From NCBI GenBank assembly GCA_026770615.1, contig MU631606.1, positions 40,227-50,570 of the forward strand: DNA of 10,344 nucleotides, given 5' to 3'. The position numbers and the translations under genes were made by a program. The notes under the pieces are model-generated. The model did not search any database, had not been told where the DNA came from, and was given only the letters and a program-made list of their open reading frames with translations. Shown in pieces: positions 6,187-10,344 of this stretch. How positions within the stretch are numbered: the first letter of the stretch is position 1; each line of letters starts with the position of its first letter. This DNA comes from Pavlovales sp. CCMP2436 (lineage: Eukaryota > Haptophyta > Pavlovophyceae > Pavlovales).

Positions 6187-6520
6187 GCACTCTCGCCGAG
6201 CGCGGGCGACGCGCTTCCGGCTGTGGGCGTGCTGCGGAGCAAAGGCGGCAGCACCGCCGTGCTCTGGTCGCCGCTGCTCGGCCCGCTGCCTGCGAGCCCG
6301 ATGCCTGGGTCCTGCGGACAAGAGCTCGACGTGACTGTCGCTGCCGACACTCACAGCAACGCTCTTGAAACCGCAGCCAGCCTCGGCCTCCGCTTCGGTG
6401 CGCGCGACAGCTCCCGTGCATTCGGGGGGCTCGCCGCGATCGCATCCGCACCCACCGACGAGTGGCAAGGGTGGCAGATCAGCGCGCCCCAGCGGGAGGA
6501 ATCCAAGTCGGCAAAACCTG
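6187..6520 (+). CDS. Unknown plus-strand exon
   Basis: The frame opens after TAA (6184-6186); CTGTAAG just before 6188 could be an acceptor. It reads VGVLRSKGGSTAVLWSPLLG, then ELDVTVAADTHSNALETAAS and LGLRFGARDSSRAFGGLAAI, with codons ending mainly in G or C. An internal ATG lies at 6301. A weak donor (GTCCGA at 6521) would end it in phase 1 and join the Lys-rich exon at 6561 across a 40-nt intron. No family is recognised, and the upstream start is unknown. Confidence 0.4.
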
Positions 6521-6560
6521 GTCCGAGTCGATCTCTTGCGCGTCGGAAGCTCTCAGGCAG

Positions 6561-6838
6561 CGGTTCCGCTTTGGAAGCAAAAGGCGGAGGCCAAGGACGA
6601 GGAGGCGCGGCTCGCACGTGCAGCCGCGGCCGAGGCCGCGGCCGAGCGTAAGGCTGAGCGCGTGCAAGAGTGGGCCGCCAAGCGCAAGCGCAAGCGCGAC
6701 GCCGAGCAGCAGCGCGCTCAAAAGGCGGAGCCCAGGACCGCCAACCTCTGGCGCTTTGCCGAGGAGCACGCCGAGTACAAGCGCGCGATCACCGCCAGGC
6801 CCAAAGCCTCGGCCGCGCAACGCCGCCGCGAGGAAGTC
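6561..6838 (+). CDS. Lys/Arg/Glu/Ala-rich helical exon of an unknown gene
   Basis: After CTCTCAGGCAG (acceptor) the frame reads VPLWKQKAEAKDEEARLARA, AAAEAAAERKAERVQEWAAK and RKRKRDAEQQRAQKAEPRTA, a long charged single helix or coiled coil, then NLWRFAEEHAEYKRAITARP. KRKRKR could be a nuclear localisation signal. A possible donor GTGATA follows at 6839. The frame happens to stay open through 6839-7000 into the aminotransferase gene, but that stretch has lost coding-like composition, so I treat the genes as separate. No family is recognised. Confidence 0.5.
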
Positions 6839-6881
6839 GTGATATGTTTCTCCCTTTCCAAAGTAGAGTTGATTACTGATA

Positions 6882-6903
6882 GTTGTTCCATTGGTGGAAC
6901 AAC
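6882..6903. repeat. 9-bp inverted repeat with 4-nt loop
   Basis: GTTGTTCCA and TGGAACAAC flank TTGG. It lies in the short gap between the Lys-rich exon and the aminotransferase start, about 100 bp before the ATG. It may be an RNA hairpin in a leader or a protein-binding palindrome; there is no direct evidence for either. Confidence 0.65.
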
Positions 6904-7000
6904 CCGCTGCCAGGCCCTCCAATACCGAGTTGACACAGCGTCCGCACTGCGCTGCTCCGCTCCGAAGCCTATCAGCCGCACCGCGTGTCACGATACGGCG

Positions 7001-10000
7001 ATGGCGCAGCCACCGCCGTGCGCGATTCATCAGTGGAGCGGGCCCAGGTCGATGTCCACCGCCACGATGTACGCATGGCACAGCAGAGGCGACACGACGT
7101 GCGTCGACGAGCCGCTATACGCGCACCACCTGAGGGAGAGCCCTGATGTCTTCAGGCCGTACCGCGCCGAGCTGCTCGCCGCGCATCCGTCTGAGGGCGC
7201 GGCGGTGGTGCGCCACGTGCTGCTCAGGGAGTACCCAACGTCCCTCGTCTTCTTCAAGCACATCACAAAGCAGGTGATCGACAGTGCCCTTAGCTTACTG
7301 CAACGCCCTCGCTGTGGGAAACACCCACCTGACGTGTGCTTCTGCGTGGTCCTCTGATACAGGTGGTTAACCTCGACATGCAGTGGGTTGCCGCGCCCGG
7401 GCTGCGACACGTCCTCTTGGTCCGGCATCCGTTGCGCATGCTAGTGAGCTTCGGTTCCTCTGTCCCATGGCTCCCCCCTGAGAAAGCCACGCTCGATGAG
7501 CTTTCGCTGCCCCAGCTTGCAGCGATGCACGCCAAGCTTACCGAGCTGTGCGCGCACCCGCCTGTCGTGGTAGACGCGGACGATCTGGCGAGCAACCCCG
7601 AGGGCACGCTGAGGGCTCTCTGCGCAGAGCTCGGCGTAGAATTCTCGCCGAAAATGCTCGCGTGGCCGGCAGGGCCCAAGCCGTGCGATGGGTTGTGGGC
7701 GAAGGAGTGGTACGCAAGCGTGCACAAATCGTCGGGCTGGAACAGCGAGAAGACTAGCAGGGCGTACCGCGCGTTGCCAAAGGTGCCATACTTCAATCCT
7801 TTCCATTTGCAATCGACACACACACGTACACATCTGACCCCCCCCCTGCTGGAGCCAGGTCTCGGCTGCTACCGAAATTTAAACTGTTATTGGTTAAAAC
7901 CCAGTTTACAGTTTACAGTACTTATTGCGTTGGTTAATACCCCGCCAGCGGGGTATTAACCAAGAACAGAGTCCTGGCTCCACCCCCCCCCCCCGTTGCC
8001 TTAGGAGAGCTTCCCAGTGCTCCGTGCCGCGCTTCCTTTCTACGAATATTTGAGGGCCTTTGCGATCAAGCCACACGCAGCGGAAGTTCCGAAGGCTGAG
8101 GTAATTTGCTTCGCTTTTTTGCTGCTCCTTCATTTTTTTTTTGTAATAAAAGTTCTTTTCACGCCGCCTCACTTGCAGCCCCTGGTCGAGGGCGTAGGGG
8201 CATGGCGCACTGTTCCTAGTGCTAATCTAATCTTGATGGTATCTGATGTCCGCTCTGCTACTGCCCACCCCCTACCCCCAGCGCACAATCGTCGACCACG
8301 GCATTGTGCGCACGCTCGCGCCCGAGGCCCGGAATCTTGACCTGCTAGTGTGGGTGGGTCCCCCGGGCAAGGGGCAGCTGCTCCCGCGTGAGCTCGCGAG
8401 GGTGTCCGTGTTTGACAGCGCGGTGCAGGGCGGGGACGCGGTGGTGAGGCTTAATTGTTCGTTATTGCTTTTATTGCCTCTGAAAACAAAACGCAAAAAA
8501 TCGTTAAAACACGAAGTAAAACGGAAACGAAATTAAAGGAAAAAAAGCGGTCGATCAATCAATCAATCCATTCCAATGCCTTATAATTTTGCAAAAATAA
8601 TCATACTACTTATAAATGAATAATACTACCAATAACAGTGGGAGGTCATGCGCGTTCACCGCCGCGGAGTGCCAAGCTCCCAACTCAAATAAATCAAGGA
8701 TATTTACGACATAATTTGATTAATGTTTTTACTGAACCCTCCCCCCCCCCCCCCCCCCCCAATGGCAGTGGGAGGGCATTCGCGTGTACCGTGGCAAGGT
8801 GTTCAAGCTCGAGCGTCATTTACGCCGCCTGCGAGATTCTGCGAAGATGATGGCTTTCTCAAACGTTCATTCGTCAGCAGGTCTGGCTTGTCTAAAAAAA
8901 AAAAAAAAAAAAAATTGGTTCCTGTTATGTTCTTTGATGTAACAACAAAAGTAACAACAGAGATCCGCGAAGCTGTCTTCCAGACTCTGGCTGCCAATGG
9001 AATGCGGGATGGGGCGCACATCCGACTCACACTCTCTCGCGGTGAAAAGGTGAATCAATGATGATGAAAATGATTATGATAATGATGATGATGATGAGAA
9101 CGATAACGAACATGAGGATGAGGATGAACATGAAAATTATGATAGTGATAGTGAACATGATAATGATGAGATGATAATGAGGATGATGAAAATAAACATG
9201 ACAATGATGATGACGAGATGATAACGATGAGATAATAATGATAATGATGACAATGACAACGACGACTAAATGATGATGATAACAGCAGTTTCATTTCTAT
9301 TTTTATTTAATTACAACAGACGACTTCGTCCATGAATCCTATCTTCAATGTGCACGGCTGCACGCTCATTGTTCTCGCTGAGTGGAAGGTGCGTCCTCCC
9401 GATTTTCTAATAAAAAGAATCGGTAAATTTAGTGGTGATAATAGAGCTGGGATTGAAGAAACGCTTTACCGAATAAGCTCAATTCGCAATGAGGAAAATG
9501 TTGTTATTGGCTTAACTTGCCCCCCTCCTCCCCTTTCATAGTATCATATCCCTCCCCCCCCATTCATAGTATCATAGTATTGATTTATTACATTTTTATT
9601 TCATGTAATATAAGGTAAAAAACACTCAGACCTGTCCCCCCCACCCTCAATTTACAGCCACCCTCGCTGCCTGCACGCGCACTGCTAAATTCACCCCCCC
9701 CCCCTAACCTCCCCCGCGCGCGTGCACCGCCCCCCCTCCTCCTCCTTCCCCCGTACCCCCCGCTTTTTTAAAAGCCGGTCGTCTCCGCAGCTACCTAACC
9801 CCCCCCCCCCCCCCCCTTAAAAAAAAAAAAAAGCCTGTCGTGTCCGCAGCTACCTACGACAACGCAGCGGGAATCTCTCTCATCACAGCCGCGAATAGGC
9901 GAAACCCGCCTGCATGTGTGGACTCGAAAATTCACCACAATAACCTGATCAACAACATCCTGTAAGTTTTTTGTATGTATTATGTATCGTTGCTTGTGAC

Positions 10001-10344
10001 ACCCGTCACTACCCGCGTGAATGCAGTACGTACACATCCAAAAATCAGACGCAGTCTGCTTGTGTGTGGACTCGAAAATTCACCACTACAACATGATCAA
10101 CAACATTCTGTAAGTTTTTACTATATTTATTTTTATATTTATTTTGGGGAGGGGGTCAGTTTTCAGTGTCTGTTATTAATCAGCTCGCGTAAATACGACA
10201 AATACCCTAATACTATACGTCATATTTATATTTCTTACATTGTTACATACATATGTGACCCAGTGTGACTCTTAACCCTTTAAAAAAAAATAGCCCAAAG
10301 ATGAAGGCCAAACACGCAGGCGCCGCCGACATGATTATGCTGGA
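7001..10344 (+). CDS. Sulfotransferase-like / class IV PLP aminotransferase fusion (BCAT-like), 3' end outside window
   Basis: Hand-spliced exons: 7001-7273, 7363-7782, 8005-8100, 8282-8443, 8769-8880, 8961-9049, 9320-9392, 9850-9961 and 10294-10344 (continuing). All introns are GT-AG and all phases fit. The product (about 462 residues so far) matches the layout of plant 'branched-chain-amino-acid aminotransferase-like' proteins: an N-terminal P-loop sulfotransferase-like half, then fold-type IV aminotransferase. Family knowledge says the second half transfers amino groups between amino acids and 2-oxo acids using PLP; the substrate of this fusion type is not known to me. ATG 7001 has G at +4 and gives [17 protein letters not shown] directly; no transit peptide is visible, though an upstream exon is possible. 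The exon 7 donor is ambiguous (9389 or 9393). The 9393 choice gives EWKVPTYDN, the same length as the plant EWKPPVYDN. Confidence 0.9.
7850..7982. mobile_element. MITE-like 133-bp element in intron 2
   Basis: The ends are inverted repeats: TGGAGCCAGGTCTC (7850-7863) and GAGTCCTGGCTCCA (7969-7982), 13 of 14 positions complementary. The interior is AT-rich, with no ORF, a short CAGTTTA tandem and a perfect palindrome (7930-7963). Poly-C tracts flank both sides, so a target-site duplication cannot be read. Small size, inverted ends and location inside an intron fit a non-autonomous DNA transposon; a simple RNA stem-loop is the alternative. Confidence 0.5.
7930..7963. repeat. 16-bp perfect palindrome with 2-nt centre
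   Basis: TTGGTTAATACCCCGC (7930-7945) is followed by CA and the exact reverse complement (7948-7963). It sits inside the MITE-like element of intron 2, near the intron's 3' end, and would form a very stable hairpin in the pre-mRNA just before the C-tract and acceptor at 8003-8004. Confidence 0.9.
8629..8679 (+). pseudogene. Decoy copy of the exon 5 start inside intron 4
   Basis: These 51 bp align with 8759-8810, the acceptor and first 42 bp of exon 5, at about 39 of 52 columns with a one-base gap. The copy keeps CCAAT, the CAG acceptor and TGGGAGG, and would read [17 protein letters not shown] before a TAA. The single-base loss and the stop show it cannot replace exon 5. It lies 130 bp upstream of the true copy, with a 20-C run between them. 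Confidence 0.75.
8741..8760 (+). repeat. Poly-C run (20) before the exon 5 acceptor
   Basis: Twenty consecutive C bases end 6 nt before the AATGGCAG acceptor and form an all-C polypyrimidine tract. The run is prone to slippage, and its exact length may be a sequencing approximation. Confidence 0.9.
8894..8914 (+). repeat. Poly-A run (21) in intron 5
   Basis: Twenty-one consecutive A bases lie just after the exon 5 donor in this 80-nt intron. There is no retroelement tail context; it is best read as a simple homopolymer. Confidence 0.9.
9056..9291 (+). repeat. Degenerate (ATGATG)n microsatellite filling intron 6
   Basis: An imperfect ATG/GAT/AAT array, purine-rich on the plus strand, occupies most of the 270-nt intron 9050-9319. 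The opposite strand reads as a His/Ser/Tyr-rich open frame, which is only a by-product of the repeat. Confidence 0.85.
9393..9849 (+). other. Intron 7: C-rich, with short repeats and a decoy acceptor
   Basis: This intron of about 457 nt moves from AT-rich to strongly C-rich sequence. TTCATAGTATCATA occurs twice (9535-9548 and 9563-9576), separated by a C-tract. It contains the decoy acceptor copy (9770-9797), an 18-C run (9799-9816) and a 14-A run (9819-9832). The AG at 9832-9833, right after the A-run, is an alternative acceptor that pairs in phase with the 9389 donor. Confidence 0.6.
9770..9797 (+). repeat. Decoy copy of the exon 8 acceptor
   Basis: AAAAGCC, then GTCGT, then TCCGCAGCTACCTA, match 9829-9856 at 26 of 28 positions. 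The copy retains the CCGCAG acceptor and the first bases of exon 8. Use of it would add Pro-Thr and then stop at TAA (9796-9798). It lies 59 bp upstream of the true acceptor, with poly-C and poly-A runs in between. Confidence 0.8.
10027..10109 (+). CDS. Duplicated partial exon 8 (candidate mutually exclusive exon 8b)
   Basis: 10063-10119 repeats 9915-9971 at about 53 of 57 positions, 148 bp downstream. It includes the PLP-lysine motif ([14 protein letters not shown], Lys codon 10075-10077) and the CTGTAAGT donor. The frame is open from an AATGCAG acceptor (exon from 10027, phase 0) and from acceptors before 10049 and 10055 (phase 1), so it can follow either exon 7 donor. It ends in the same phase as exon 8. 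It cannot follow exon 8 in frame, so use would be mutually exclusive. It lacks the preceding [11 protein letters not shown] strand, so an isoform might be inactive. It may equally be a dead duplicate. Confidence 0.45.
10110..10293 (+). other. Last intron in view (from the duplicated donor)
   Basis: If exon 8 is used, the intron runs 9962-10293 and contains exon 8b. The acceptor is TTTAAAAAAAAATAG at 10279-10293. The sequence is AT-rich and nothing else is recognisable. Confidence 0.6.

Larger units (their letters stand above)
7001..8100 (+). other. Exons 1-3: sulfotransferase-like P-loop domain
   Basis: Exon 1 (7001-7273) carries [13 protein letters not shown] at about residues 12-24, the position and shape of the sulfotransferase 5'-phosphosulfate loop, then DEPLYAHHL and a FFKHITKQ end. 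Exon 2 (7363-7782) carries [14 protein letters not shown] at about residues 108-121, the 3'-phosphate-binding Arg motif, followed by [19 protein letters not shown] and a [11 protein letters not shown] segment. Exon 3 (8005-8100) gives [14 protein letters not shown]. Introns are 89, 222 and 181 nt. Whether PAPS is really used is not known for this fusion family; the loop is Gly-Pro-Arg-Ser rather than the Lys-containing form of classical cytosolic enzymes. Confidence 0.85.
8282..10344 (+). other. Exons 4-9: class IV aminotransferase domain
   Basis: Exon 4 (8282-8443) carries [20 protein letters not shown]. Exon 5 (8769-8880) starts [20 protein letters not shown]. Exon 6 (8961-9049) gives [14 protein letters not shown] and [11 protein letters not shown]. 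Exon 7 (9320-9392) gives [15 protein letters not shown]. Exon 8 (9850-9961) has [14 protein letters not shown] and [14 protein letters not shown], whose Lys (codon 9927-9929, about residue 435) corresponds to the PLP Schiff-base lysine by alignment with D-amino-acid and branched-chain aminotransferases. Exon 9 (10294 on) gives [11 protein letters not shown], leading towards the usual D-G-x-V-S-E-T region outside the window. Residues expected for catalysis up to this point are intact. Confidence 0.9.

Noticed and set aside
6074..6351. Minus-strand Ser/Ala-rich ORFs
   Set aside because: The plus-strand frame over the same DNA from 6187 has stronger codon bias and a more natural composition.
6365..7000. 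N-terminal extension of the aminotransferase gene from an ATG at 6365
   Set aside because: The frame crosses sequence whose better coding frame is different (6187-6520) and a non-coding-like linker; ATG 7001 gives the conserved N-terminus directly.
8894..8914. Poly-A run as a retroposed mRNA tail
   Set aside because: The preceding sequence is the exon 5 end and donor, and there is no inserted cDNA or target-site duplication.
9055..9294. Minus-strand His/Ser/Tyr-rich ORF
   Set aside because: It is the mirror of an ATG/GAT microsatellite inside an intron whose splice sites fit the plus-strand gene exactly.
9834..9849. Exon 8 starting at 9834 after the poly-A run
   Set aside because: It is phase-compatible with a donor at 9389 but gives extra residues relative to the family and an A-rich acceptor context; kept only as an alternative.

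Overview
This window looks like nuclear DNA of a eukaryotic microalga or other protist. The evidence is GC-rich exons with strong G/C bias at third codon positions, many short GT-AG introns, AT-rich or C-rich non-coding DNA full of microsatellites and homopolymers, and no bacterial-style operon spacing or Shine-Dalgarno sites. A haptophyte or similar secondary alga is my best guess, from style only. I saw no tRNA, rRNA, CRISPR array or recognisable transposase.

Layout. An inverted repeat of about 103 bp (arms 1-103 and 5501-5603, about 96% identical by hand count) brackets the first 5.6 kb. Each arm holds the last codons and 3' flank of a gene running inward; the right-hand copy is readable as a short minus-strand ORF ending at 5592. 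Between the arms lie: a possible acidic Ser-rich 3' exon (211-399); a 731-codon plus-strand frame (556-2748) coding a coiled-coil protein with W-containing repeats and broken once by TAA at 1021; a minus-strand multi-exon gene of unknown function (exons at about 4047-4105, 3820-3921, 3432-3505, 3285-3387 and 3068-3169); and a confusing stretch (4473-5358) in which both strands carry protein-like frames. From 6187 to 6838 there is an unrecognised plus-strand gene with a Lys/Arg/Glu/Ala-rich helical region.

The best-supported gene runs from 7001 off the right edge. Spliced by hand into nine exons, it encodes an N-terminal sulfotransferase-like P-loop domain fused to a class IV PLP aminotransferase. 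This is the architecture of the plant 'branched-chain-amino-acid aminotransferase-like' proteins. The PLP lysine motif lies in exon 8.

The most unusual signal is that exon edges, together with their splice sites, are copied into neighbouring introns. A degenerate copy of the exon 5 start lies 130 bp upstream of it, a copy of the exon 8 acceptor lies 59 bp upstream, and the 3' part of exon 8 (PLP lysine plus donor) is repeated 148 bp downstream in a phase-compatible form. The minus-strand gene shows the same thing at the acceptor of its 4047-4105 exon. Two of the decoys are separated from the true exon by a long poly-C run. An intron of the aminotransferase gene also holds a 133-bp MITE-like element with inverted ends and a central palindrome.
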